Source of the DNA: Pezicula radicicola
Taxonomy: Eukaryota; Ascomycota; Leotiomycetes; Helotiales; Dermateaceae
Length of the DNA stretch: 64,000 bases
NCBI GenBank assembly: GCA_003008705.1
Contig: PDUO01000110.1
Span: forward strand, 16,732 to 80,731
Direction of reading: 5' to 3'
The notes under the pieces were generated by a model that saw only the letters and a program-made list of their open reading frames with translations, made no database searches and had not been told where the DNA came from. Shown in pieces: positions 46,161 to 62,920 of the stretch (the first letter of the stretch is position 1; each line of letters opens with the position of its first letter). A program made the position numbers and the translations under genes.

Positions 46161-46711
46161 GAAGTTGTTTTAAAAGTACGTCTTCCTTAGGTGAAAATGC
46201 TATATACTTACCGGGCCTGTGTATAACATTCTATTAAGAAGATGGACAATCCGTGTCGACGCTATTACTACTTGAAGATGTGTTACTGTAGTAGCCAGTC
46301 TCTGACCTATATCGAGAGAATATAAGAATAAGTCTTAGGAAAATATGAAATAGTATACGACTTTCGATTCGATGGTTTTCAGTATAAGGTATCTATGGAT
46401 AGGGATCTCCTCGCTCTCCTGTATACTGTTAGACGAGTTGGCTATAATTGCTTGATATGAGATCTCGAGGTCTAGGCTATAGGTTTAGTTTATAGGGATA
46501 AAAATAGGTATAAAAGTAAGTACTCTATTATATCCTTTAACTAGGATCCTAATCTTACCTATGTAATTGAATCTCCCTTTAATCTGTATATTCTAGAGGA
46601 TAGTGGAAATGAAATATCTATATAATATATAAGAGTATAAAAATAAAAGAAAAAAAAGAAAAAAAGAAAGTTGGCTATATAGTTGTATACTTTTCGTAGA
46701 GTGTCGAAAGG
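46161..46711. other. RIPed spacer between NLR and captain relics
   Basis: No readable domain. It may contain the N-terminal part of the NACHT-ankyrin gene. A purine-rich low-complexity patch lies at about 46637-46672. Confidence 0.5.
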
Positions 46712-49560
46712 TTAAGAAATCGTCCTGTGGATACTCTCTACATAATTCTGGAGATACTGCTTGTATTGTAGCCCTATTCGACAGACCTTGTACTTGAGCC
46801 GATCCCCTTCTTTGATGTAGGCTAGATACTTCCGCTTGAAGTACTTCGTCAAGTCTTCCGGACTAGTAAACTTATAGGTATACTTTTCGAACGGTAAACT
46901 CTACTCCCCTAAATAGAGGAAATAGGTGGTGGTTCTCTTCTCTGTAAATACCAATAATATAGTGTTACTCAATGCTTACTTCTCGGCCTTGGCGGCTGCT
47001 AGCTACGGGTTGGTCTTCTTCGACGGTGTCGGACTCGCCCTTCGTGTAGACGGCTTTGTATACGGTTGGGTAGTAGCTCCCCCCTCCTGGAAGTAGTAGT
47101 AGGCGGTGACTATATCGATAGCTGTATTGTAGCGGCGGAACTCTTCTTCTATGGTTGTTCCCGGGAGTATTATTATCGTTGCGGCTAAGTGCTTCTGGAT
47201 CGGGGGTATCTTATTGTTCTGGTCCAAGTTGGTCTTTATATCCTGGCTGAGCTTGACCCTAGAGAGCTACCGCTTGATCTCGTTGACCGGGTTTTCTAGA
47301 TCCTACCGGCCTTGAAGGTACTTAAGGAGTATAGCTCTTAGCTACTGCCTGGTGTTAAAGATCGTATAGCTAATGATCCGGTACCCGGGCTTTTGTGTCG
47401 CTGTACTCTGGAACCGGTGCTTCTACCTCTCCTGCTCTGTAATAAGGTGGTGGACGACGGGATCTTGATTGACGGATAGGGATTACTCGAGCGTGAGTTT
47501 CTGTGGCTGGTTTGGATCGATCCAGTGAGTTATCCAACAGGCCGCCTATATTAGGTTACGCTGAGGTTCATAGCCGGAGACGATAGCTCGAGTATTAGTG
47601 GTAATCTTCCGTCGGAGGTAGTACTTGATAAAAGTATTAATCTTGGTGTATTGTATTATTATATTCTGGAGTATATTGCTTACATTACCTGTCTATCTGT
47701 AGTTAGTATATTATATAGTAGGGAGGGGCGGGGTTATGAGAAGGGGGTTATAGGATATATACCGCTCTGGTTAAAGGTGTTGCCTATACTATATTGGAGG
47801 TAGTATAGCTGTGTAGGTAGTGAGATCCTACTGAGTATACTGAGCCGCTTGATCTACTTCAAGAGAGTTGTATATGGTAGTCGCTGGTTGGGCGAGATCT
47901 CCTACTTGTAGGGTGTCCTAATAGACTTCCGGAAGATAGGGATATCCGCCATTTCCGGCTTTAGATATAAGGGTAACTACTTATAGCTAGGCGGGATGTC
48001 TAGTTTACTGATCCTCTCGGCCAATGTAAGACTCGGGGCCAAGAATACCTGGTCGGTAAAGATAAGGCCCAGGAGGGCGACGTAGGGACTAAGGATTAGG
48101 GATAGATTAAAGATAATCTCAGGGAGTAGAAACGTATTCCTAGCTTCTATGTTAGTTACCTATTACACTAGGAAGAGGGAAGGGGGGGTTCAGAAAAGGC
48201 CTGGGGTAAGACTTATAACTCTTTGGTACTAAGATACTTCTTTGTAAACTTGTATATAAACTTGATCAGGAGTTGATGGGGTCCGCTATTTGGGTCCCGG
48301 AGTAGTGTCATAATGATATCCCTGTAGTAGAGGTTCAAGAGTACTAAAGGTTAGTTTCTGGAGAAGATACCTAGCTGGCCGAAGAGGTTTATCTCGATGT
48401 AGTACTGGCCGTGGGGGTACCTCTACTTTATTATTGTTAGGTTGGTCTATAGGACTCTAGCGAGATCTTCAATATATATTGCTGTATTGTTATACTTCTT
48501 TATTGATAGGCGGTACTTCTTTACTAGTTTCCTGAGGACCTATAATGAGAATATCCATTAGCCCTTTATCTCCGACTATTTAGACTAGATTGAGCGGGTA
48601 AACGAGAAGTACTACTTACCCGGTATATATAATGGTTCAGTGTCCCCTCGATCTTCTCCCTAGTCACCCGTTTATATACAAGGCGGAAGACCTTCTAGTA
48701 TATCCCGAGTGTACTAGCCGACTTGATACCTATAAGCCTCCTCCTACCCTTCCCCTGACACTGATTTAATATCTATTCAAAGAAGGCCTTGAGAGTACAA
48801 CGAGAGATAGCCTATATCACCTAGGTAGGATCCTTTCGTATATATCGGTAGTACCTTTTAAAGAGGAGTTAGCTTAGTGATTCAACTATAGAAGATAGTA
48901 GGTAAGAAGAGGATAGGGTACCCACTAATAGAACAGGCCCTCGATTATATCTATTTAGAGGAGGCTACCCTTACTGTAGTTCTCATCCTCATCCTCGGAT
49001 TCGTTGGAGTTGTTCTCTTGATCGAGGTAGTACTCTGGTGGGTAGGTATTCTCCTCTCCAGCGATCTACCTTAGATCTAGTAGGTCTACCTTGTCTCCAT
49101 CAATATCGATATTAGTATTATCCCCTCTAGCAACCTACTCCAGATCTAGTAGATCTACCTCGCTGTCTCCGTCGACATCGGTATCAACATCCGTTAGCTC
49201 GGTCTCGACGTCGGTCTCCTCCTACTTATCCTCTATATTAAAGTAGCTTTCGATGTCTAATCTATCACTATCTAAGGAGGAAGAGCTTAGTATTGGTTAT
49301 TGGCGACAACGTATATCGACTGGATCTACCAAAGGAGACGACGACGATGACGATTAAAAGTAAAGAAGTAAGGCCAAAGATATAGGGAGGAGCCTACTAC
49401 CCAAGTAATCATAGCGGAGGGGGAGGAGAGAGGTAGAGCGAGGGAAGGTAATGGTTAAGTATAAGAGGTTTAGAGGAAAGATGATGGAGAAGGGAGGGAG
49501 GATAAATAAAGATATAGGATAGCTACTATCTTGAGTCTCGAGGGGATAGAGGGTAGCCAT
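46712..49560 (-). pseudogene. RIP-broken DUF3435 tyrosine recombinase (Starship captain type)
   Basis: ATG at 49560. Readable blocks in order: RYYRYIRKDPT (about 48840), CTLKAFFE and LIGIKSASTLGIY-stop-KVFRLVYKR (48650-48810), an intron with a GTAAGT donor and TATAG acceptor, VLRKLVKKYRLS and IYIEDLARVL-stop-TNLT (48440-48550), NTFLLPEIIFNLSLILSPYV (about 48090), KLDIPPSYK and PEMADIPIFRK (47940-48010). Next come LAATIIILPGTTIEEEFRRY (about 47160) and a C-terminal zinc-finger-like tail in which several expected cysteines read tyrosine (TGC to TAC). These match the DUF3435 family, the tyrosine-recombinase captains of Starship elements. Stops fit RIP of CAG/TGG. It starts about 230 bp inside the right end and reads inward, the expected captain position. 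Not functional as it stands. Confidence 0.85.
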
Positions 49561-49786
49561 TTTCTACTCCCCTACTTAGGATATAAAAACAAGGATGAGA
49601 GCAGTGGTTTTCCGAATAATAACTTAATACTTACTTTTTTTTAGGTATTCCTATAGTAGTCAGCTAGGGTCCCCACGGTTGTACTGCTTTGGCCATTAGG
49701 TACACAAGCACTAGAGTAGTACGAGATTTTAGCAAGTCAGCTACGGAAAGTAGCGACCAAACTAGCTGAAAACAATAGCTAGTTTA

Positions 49787-49801
49787 CTATCTAGTTGTTT
49801 A
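49787..49801 (-). repeat. Right terminal inverted repeat of the candidate element
   Basis: Reverse complement TAAACAACTAGATAG, paired with 264-278. A nearby palindrome (AAACTAGCT ... AGCTAGTTT, about 49760-49785) lies just inside it. Beyond 49801 the sequence becomes AT-only. Confidence 0.5.
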
Positions 49802-52800
49802 ATAGAGTAATAAATTAATTAATATTATATTTATTTATATTAAAGTTAAAAAAATAAAAGTTTATACTTTATTTACTTTTTATCTCTTTATACTTTAATA
49901 TATAAAATAAATAACTAAATAATTATATTATTTAATATAATATAACTTTTAATTATTATTTAATTATTTATCTTTAAAGTTTATTTACTAAAAAGAAAGT
50001 ATTTTAATAAGTATTATAATTAATTAAAAGATATTATATATTAAAGAAGTTATTTAAATATTTTAAAACTTATAAATTAGTTATTAATTATAGAATTATA
50101 AACTTTATATATTAATAAATATAATTAATAATTTTAATTATATTTAAANTAAAAATAATAAAGTTATTTTAATTTAAATTATAGTAGAAATATTAATTCT
50201 AATAATTTTTAGATATATAAATAATAAAAGTATATATATATTTAGAAAAATAAATAAAATTAATATTTAAAAAATTATAAACTAATTTATTAATAATATT
50301 ACTTTTAGTTTTTCTTAAAAAAAAAATATATCTCTTAAAGTTTATTTAAATTTTTAAAAGTTAATATTTAAAAATATATTAGATTTATAATTTCTAATCT
50401 ATAGAAGTTATTTCTAACTTCTAGAGTATTATCTTATACTCTAATAATAGTTATAAAACCTTTAATATAATTTAAACTAAGGTTATTCCTAAGTTTAATT
50501 AAAGAGTATATAAATAAACTTAAAGAAGATATAAAAGACTTTAATAGCTTTAGTATATATAATAGAGATTCTATATTAATTAAAACTTATAAAGTTCTTA
50601 TAAGAAGTATTAGTATACTTTATAATAAGATCCTATATTAACTAACTCTTATATAACTTTATAAAAGTATAAAGAATATTAGAATCCTTCTTTAAGAAGT
50701 TTAAACTATAGTAACTAAGATTTATAATTTTATTTAAAAGATCTAAAAGACTATAACTACTATTAACTTTATTATAAACTATATCTTAATAATTATAAAA
50801 ACTTATACCTTTATTATAATCTCTTACTCTCTCCTTATACTATCTTTAAGATAATCTACTATTATATCTTAAATAAGCTTCTTTAAAGTAACTTAGAGAA
50901 TAGTATAAATCTAACTATATAACTAGATAATAGTAGAGGTCTTTTAAATATTTATAACTATTAGAATAAAATACTATATCTAAGAAGTAATCTAAAAGAA
51001 CTTAAACCTAAGAATAAAGAATATAAAGATTCTTATAACTAGTTAACTAAAGAGTAAAGACCTTTTAATATTTATAACTATAATATAAGATATAGATATA
51101 CTTAGAGAATTAATAAAGGAATAAAAGAAGAATATAATAAAGGATACTAAAGTATAGATTTTAAGATATATAATAATAATATATAAGATTTATTTTAAAT
51201 TAATAAATATAAATAAAGTAAAAGAAGTTAAATAAGGGATTATACTAGTTAATACTAGAATAGTCTTATATATAATATAAAAAATTAAAAGAGTCTTATA
51301 GATCTTTAAAGTATATAAAGTAAAAGTAAAATTATTAATTATTATTAAATTTATTAACCTTTATATAATAAATAATATAGTTCTAAAAGTAAAATATAAT
51401 AATACTTTAATTATTAAGAATATAACTATATAGAAATCTAATATTATAAGTTTAAAAAGTATAAATAATACTCTCTCTTTTATTTTATCTAAGAATATTT
51501 TATAAAGAATACTAGAGATAATAATAATAAATAATAAAAGAAGTATATAAATTATAAAGGAAATTATAAAATATAATATAATTAATATTTTAAAATAAAA
51601 ATAAAAATTAAGTATAAAAGATAATTTAAACTATTTAAAAAAACCTTATACTTTATTTTATTATATCTCTAAAAAGTTAAAATAAGAAAATTAATAGAAT
51701 TATAAAAAAACTTTCTAATATTAATTAAGATACTTTAATTACTAGTAACTTAACTTATACTAAGATCTATAAATAGACTTAAACTTAATAGATTTTAATT
51801 ACTATCTAAAAGTATAAATTAATTAAACCTTTACTAAAGATATAGTTATAATCCTCTTAGTTCTAATATAAATAAAAATAAATTTATTATAATATAAAGT
51901 TATAAGAGAATAATAACCTTAAGGAATATAATAGTACTTATAAAGATTAATAATAATAAATAAATAATAAGAGATATAAATATATATAAATAAAGAAATT
52001 TACTTATTTATTTTATAGTATAATATAAGAAAATTAAAGAATTTAATAATAGTATTATTCCTTTAAGATTTAAAAGTCTTAGAGTATAATATTATTATTA
52101 TATAAGAGTTATAAAGAAACTTATATATTATTATAATATATAATCTAATTATTTAATAATACTATCTAATATTCTTAAAAGATATAAAAGATTAACTTAT
52201 TAGAATATATTTCTTTATAAATAAAAGATTAAATAATATAATATAAAATTTTAATAATTATAACTAAGACTTAGAATCTCTAATAATAAGGATAATAAAT
52301 AAAATAAAATAAAAATAATTATTATTTATAATATTTATAATCTATTATAAATTAAATATAAAAATAATATACTTCTAATACTTAATAAAACTCTTTAAGA
52401 AATAATATAAACTTAGTAAATAATTCTAAAAGACTTTAATTTATATTATAAAATATAAATAAGAGAATATTTTATAAACTTAGATACTAAGACTATATAC
52501 TTAATTATACTTATATAAGATAATAATCTAAATTAATACCTTCTAAAGAGTATAATAATATAAGAGAAAGGAGACTTATTAAGTTATATAAACCTTATAT
52601 ATACTATCTTAGAAATTATCTTTAAAATAATAAAGTATTAAATAAACTATAAACTTAATTACTATTTAGACTATCTTCTAATTAGTATACTCTTAGATTT
52701 TTAAACTATAATAATAAAAGAGAAAGAAAGATAAGACTAGAGTAAAATAAATAATAAGATTCTCTATAGTATATTATAAAAGTCTCTTCTAAGATTCTAT

Positions 52801-55800
52801 TCCTTAGAGACCTTACTTAATATTAAAGAATATATAAATAACTTAATTAATAGTATTCTTTAAATAATTAAAGTCTTTATCTCTAAAAAGTATATAACTC
52901 TAGAGTAATTTATCCTACTAGGCTTTATAATATAATATAAAGAAGTATAAATAGAGACTTAAAAACTTAAAAGAACTAACTTTAAAGAATATATAAAAGA
53001 AAGTAAAGAAGTATATTATATAGTCTAAAATTATAAAGATAAGAGTATTAAAAAAGTCTTATAATAAACTTATAAAGAAAGAATAAAAGAAACTTTTAAA
53101 ACCTTAAAGAAAATATAAAAGTTAATTAAATAAACTAATAAAAGAGAGATAAATATATATACTCTAATACTAGTCTTTAAAAATAATACTAAAATATTAA
53201 TAATAGATATAATTATTAAAATAAATCTACTAAGTTAAATCTTCTTTTTAAACCCTTTAGAACTAAATCTTACTAATATTAAAAACTATAAATATTTATC
53301 TTTAATTAAACTTTAACTTATTATAATAAGAGAGATTAAAGAAGTTATTATAAAAACTCTTATAAAGAAAGTATTAGACTTAGATAGAATTCCTAATAGT
53401 ATTCTTTATAAAGTATTAAACTAAATATTACTTTATCTTAGATACTTCTTTAATATATATCTAAGATTAAGTTATTATTTAGAATATTTTAGAATATTAA
53501 CTAGAGTTATAATTAAAAAGGAAAAGAATAAATTATACTAAAAAGTTAAATTATATTAATTAATTACTCTTTTTAATATAATTAATAAAACTCTAGAATT
53601 AATACTAGTAAATAAAATTAACTATTATATAAAAGTATATAATATACTATTAGAATTATATATTAATAGATAGAAATTAAAATTAATAAAATATATAATT
53701 TACTATATTCTTAAGATTATTTATAAAGTATAGAATAAAGAAAAAGTAATAAACTTACTTCTTTTAAATATCTTAGAGATATATAATAATATATTCTACT
53801 AAAGACTCTTTTATAATCTTAAGAAAAAATAATTAAATACTATTATAATTAACTAGATTAATAACTTTCTTATAAATAGAATTATTATTTTAAACTTTAA
53901 TAGTTTTAAATTAACCCTTTATACTATAAATACTAGAATATTATAAGAGTCTTTACTCTTATATATTTTATACTTATTCTATAATATTAATTTAATTAAA
54001 GTATATAATATAAAGTTAAATACTAAGGCTCTAGAATATATTAATAATATAAAAATAATTACTTAAAGTATATCTATAAAGGAGAACTATAAGAGCCTAG
54101 CTAGAACCTACTATAAAGTTTAGATATAAATTAAAAAATATATATTAATCTTTATATCTATTAAATACTAACTAATATACTATATAAAAAAGACTATAAA
54201 GTATTAATTAAATAAATAAAATAAAAATAAAAAAATAAAAGTAAAATTAAAAGTAAAGTATAAATACTTAGGTTTTATTATTAATATATAATTTAAATAA
54301 AAACCTTATATTAATCTAATTATTATAAATTATAATAAGACTCTTAATCTAAGACTTAGTTATAGACCTTAGAGAACTTAATATAAAGAACTAAGTAATA
54401 TATAAGATAAGAAGATTATATAATAAGTATTATATAATAAGAATTAATAGATTAGTTAGATTAGTTATAAAAAGTACTAATTTAAAGAATCTTAATAATC
54501 TATATTTATAAAGGTTTTATATAAGTAAATAATTACTCTCTTTTAAATAAAAACTTTATACTTAACTTAAATATAATATCTTTATATATATTTAATAACT
54601 AGTAATTTTATTATTTCTTAACTTAGTAATAGTATTCTTATCTTATTATCTAAATTTAATATTATCTCTTTTAACTAATACTAGACTAGAGAATTACTTT
54701 ATATTATACTAATCTAAAGTAAAGTAAATAGATTAATTTAAATACTCTTAAATCTAATAAGATTAATATAAAATATAAGACTAAAAGATATTTACTAGAT
54801 CTATTAAATAATAGTTATATTATAAATCTTTTATATATACTTTATATAAGGAATTAATAAAACTATAAGTAATAACTATACTAAGGAACTTATTACTTTA
54901 TTTAATAATATCTAAGTAAAGATAATATAAATTATAAAAGGTATATTTAAAGTAATATTAATTTTAGTTTTAAATATAAAAATATATCTTCTCTTAATAA
55001 AATAATAACTCTAAAAAGTAAAGAACCTTATACTTATAAAGATACTTTTTTTTATTACTCTATTTAAAGTAAGATTAAACTAAATTATAAAACTTAGGAA
55101 TAATAATAGTATTTATAAAGTCTCTCTCTAATTCTTATTCTAAGAGCTTATAAAATAAATAATAATAAATCTAAAGATATTTAAAAAGATACCCTCTATT
55201 ATTATAGTATTATAATAACTCTTATCTAAGATCTTAATCTATAAGACTAAAGTAGTAATAACTTTTTATTATAATATTTACTAATTTTAATATCTAAATA
55301 CCTTAGTAATCTATATAGATAATAATAGAATTAATAATAAAATTAGAATAATAATAATAATACTATAATAAAGATATATAAAAAAAATATTCTTTAAAGA
55401 TAAATATATCTTTATTATTTATATTATAAAACTTATAAATATTTATCTAATACTTAAAATTATATAATAAAAATTTTAAGACTTTTAATAAAAGATTTTA
55501 ATATATATAAATAATTAAATAATAATTATAATTATAAAAAAACTAAAAAGTAAATTTAATTTATATTTACTTTTTTAAATTATTAAACTTTTAAATAAAA
55601 TCTATTTATAAACTAAATATATTAAGATATTATAAATCCTAGTATATACTAATATAAAGAGAAATAAAGTAATAAACCTTATAGTAAAAAAAGTAATAAA
55701 ATAAAGAAATAATTAATAAAAATAAATAAAACTTTTAACTTTATTTAAATAATTATATTCTTTAAAGTTTATACTAATTATATAAATAAATTAAAATATA

Positions 55801-56320
55801 ATTAAAAAATAAATAAAAGATTAAATAAATAAAACTAAAGAATATAAATTATATAAATATATTTTAATTTTAAAAGTTAAAATTTTAAAGTTATATTAGA
55901 AAGTTTTAAAGAGTCTTAGTTTAATTATTATATAACTTTAAATAAGAAAAATAAATTTTAATATTTACCTTTATAATAGAAAAGTTCTAGAAATTAATAA
56001 CTCTAGTTATAAATATAATTATTAATTTTAATTAATTAAATATATTTTATTTTATTATTAGAAATATAATTAACTTTAATAAGATTATTTTAAATTTAGA
56101 TATAAGACTTTAAAGAAGATTCTAAGTATCTCTAAACTAATACTTAAAGTAATAGAATTTATAAAGATAATATAACTCTTAGAGTAATTTAAAAGACTAA
56201 AAGAAAATAAGATAATCTATAAGTAGACTAGAGGGAGACTACTAAATTTATAGACTAGAAAATATAAGTACTTGTATAGTAATATAGGATAAATAAATAT
56301 ATATTATCGTATATAGACTC
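49802..56320. repeat. Extremely AT-rich RIP-saturated block
   Basis: 6.5 kb with almost no C or G outside residual codons and no ORF on either strand. One N at 50149. It contains a recognisable plus-strand LINE polyprotein relic (53380-55680). The upstream 50300-53300 probably holds the gag and endonuclease parts but is not readable with confidence. The block ends near 56320, where normal GC resumes. Confidence 0.9.
53380..55680 (+). pseudogene. Tad-like LINE ORF2 relic (reverse transcriptase and RNase H)
   Basis: Despite saturation by RIP, plus-strand reading keeps LINE landmarks in order. At 53510-53640: VIIKKEKNKLY, then LITLFNIINKTLELIL, equivalent to the KPGK-D and RPI-LLNT-GK-LE block. 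At 54028-54066: ALEYINNIKIIT, the position of the (F/Y)-x-DD active site with both aspartates changed to asparagine (GAT to AAT). At 54255-54290: KYKYLGFII, the KYLGV motif. At 55305-55360: YIDNNRINNKI, the RNase H DGSG start. At about 55630-55680: NIKRNKVINLIVKK, like the PGNE-AD-LAK end. The element would copy itself by target-primed reverse transcription; this copy is long dead. Confidence 0.7.
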
Positions 56321-56747
56321 TAAGGTCGAATTAAAGCCTAAAGGGCTTTAATCCACTCTTAGAGGGGTAGAAACACGTGAGGCGGAAGATCCAGCCTTAT
56401 ATAAGCTTGCATAGCGGCCTTAAGGCTGCTGGAACGGGCGTAAAATTGAATAAATTAATCAATCAATTTAGTCTTCCTTACAGGCGCAATAGTAACAGAT
56501 CTTCACAGGGTAAATATAACGACCAAGACTTCAAGGCATCCAAACTCATGAAGCAAAATGCAGTGCTAGACTACGGTACGTTGCGGCGAAGATAGCGCTG
56601 CTTAAAGATAGTGGTGACGTTTTAAGGGCACTTTTTGGCAACATTTATTATCACATTTGCTGGGGGCCAGAGCTCCTTGGACTGATATATCTGATATTCA
56701 GGCTCGACTAACGCTTTCTAGAACTAATCATCCGCACGTGTCTCACG
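56321..56747. other. Transition to normal gene space
   Basis: Composition returns to normal over about 100 bp. An open frame at 56377-56595 has no domain character. It ends at the 3' side of the beta-galactosidase gene. Confidence 0.5.
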
Positions 56748-61082
<4,335 letters not shown>

Positions 61083-62920
61083 ATGGCAGAACCTCATGGC
61101 GATTCGAAGATTGTCGAGGTTAACGCCCACCACGATGAAGGCCTAGACAATGTTGCAGATGAGAAGATCCAGGACGACTCAGTCGAAGCCGCCAAACATG
61201 ACCTCAACCGCATCGATCTAGACAAGCTTTCTAAGGATGCAATCAATATGAAGTCTCGTGCAGCACGTCGCCTGGCAGTAGTAATCATGATTCAGGGTCT
61301 AAGTAAGTCAAGTCAATTCTTCGACCCACCGCTCTCGAGGTCTCTATTCATCCATTGGGACGGTAACTAATGATATTTGGTTAGGTGTCGCAGCTTTTGC
61401 GATCGATGGCTCCTCTATCGGTGGAATCACTGCTCTCCCGGCATTTCGAAGCTACTTTCATGTCGGCACCAGTGGTGCTGCTCTTGGCATCATTAATGCA
61501 GCCATGTCTATCGGCAACGTCTGTGCCAGTCCTTTCCAATGGCTGTCCGACCTTATTGGCCGCCGTGGTGTCAGTTTTACAGGCAACGTGATTCTTGTCC
61601 TTAGTGGTATTCTCATGGCTACGGCGCCCAACAAGGCAGCCCTCATTGTCGGCCGTGTCTTCAGTGGTGTGGGTGCATCTCTGTCAGCAACAGTTGGACC
61701 ACTGTATATGAGCGAAATCGCGCCGTCTTCGCGGAGAGGTCTCGCCATTGGACTTTACTGTGCTTCCTATAGCATCGGTGCAATCGTGATTGCTGTTGTC
61801 CTCCTGGGAGGGTCCTACATGGAAAGCAATTGGAGTTGGCGCCTTCCCATGCTATTCCAGATTGGTGCACCTTTCATTGTTGCATGTCTTGTTTATCCCT
61901 GTACACCAGAGTCCCCACGATATCTCTATGCAATAGGGAAGTATGAAGCAGCTCAGAAGGTCATTGCTCGTTATCACACGTCTTCCGAAGATATCAATGA
62001 CCCGATTGTTGTTGCTGAGGTTGAGCAAATCAGAGAATCTATGGAACGACACGAAGCAAAACCTTGGGACTTTAGTCCACTGTATAAGACTATCAACTCA
62101 CGAAGACGGCTATGGATTATCTTCCTGTACAGTTTTTTCCAGCAATGCAACGGCGCTGGCATGCTCACGTACTACCTTCCTGGTGTCCTTAACCTAGTGG
62201 GAATCACGAACACTCAGCAGGTACTTGGTATCAACCTCGGGCTAACTGTTGTGGGATATCTCTCGACAATCGGGGGTTCATTTATGGTCGACAAGGTCCG
62301 CCGTCGCACCCTGCTTTTCACCGGCTGGAGTGTTTATATCTTCTTTCTCGCGCTTATGTCCCTTTGCGGCGGTTTGTATGCTTCGAATATTGGTAAAAAG
62401 CCAACGGGTTATATTGTGATCATCGCAATCTTCATGTTCAACATCTGCACAGGCTTGTTTGGTAAGTCCCTTTTAATGGTTCCAAGTTGACGACATGCAA
62501 AGCTGACATTTATTTAGTTAACGCTCTGCACAACATGTACCCAAACGAGGTACTCCACTACAGTCAACGCGCCAAGGGGATGGGAATGTACTCGTTCTTT
62601 CAGAACTGCTTTGGTTTTGCCATGTCCTATGGATTCTCTGTCGTACTTGCAGATCTCCAATGGAAGGTCCGTAGTTCTTTTATTCTATATCTCCAACCCC
62701 GAGTTATAACCCTAACCTTGCCTTCAAGACATACTTTGTATTTATAGGTATTAATTCACTTGCTATCTATTCGACATGGCAGTGGTTCCCGGAGTTCCGC
62801 CACCTCTCGCTCGAAGAAATTGATATTGTCTTTGAGACAGATGGCACGCGACCTGTACCCCTGGCTAATAAGCTCCAGGAGGCGAAGATGGAGAAACGTG
62901 GAGAGCCCCATTTGGTATAA
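61083..62920 (+). CDS. Lactose permease (MFS sugar porter family)
   Basis: Four exons 61083-61302, 61385-62461, 62518-62666, 62729-62920; 545 aa. Introns have GTAAGT, GTAAGT and GTCCGT donors and TTAG, TTTAG and CAAG acceptors; frame is kept throughout (QGL-SVAAFAIDG, LFG-VNALHNMYP, QWK-TYFVFIG). The hydrophilic N-terminal tail is about 65 aa, then 12 predicted membrane helices. Sugar-porter motifs: DLIGRRG after helix 2, GRVFSGVGA with PLYMSEIAP-RRG, PESPRYL after helix 6, QQCNGAGMLTYY in helix 7 and DKVRRRTLL. It sits in the plasma membrane and takes up lactose by proton symport; the adjacent beta-galactosidase hydrolyses it. Assignment to lactose rather than another sugar rests on family resemblance and on the divergent neighbour. 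Confidence 0.92.

Larger units (their letters stand above)
264..49801 (-). mobile_element. Candidate Starship-like giant transposon (49.5 kb, decayed)
   Basis: Seen: normal-GC sequence bounded on both sides by AT-rich DNA; a 15-bp inverted repeat at the two junctions (264-278 and 49787-49801); a DUF3435 gene starting about 230 bp inside the right end and reading inward; a MYB/SANT gene just inside the left end, also reading inward. Known: Starships are large fungal transposons moved by a DUF3435 tyrosine recombinase that is normally the first gene at the 5' end, and NLR genes are common cargo. Inferred: the whole interval is one element with its 5' end at the right, carrying WOPR, NLR, kinase and SET-MYND genes, later invaded by smaller transposons and inactivated by RIP. 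I could not define a clear target-site duplication. Chance similarity of TA-rich ends is possible, so a boundary error or two separate elements remain alternatives. Confidence 0.55.
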
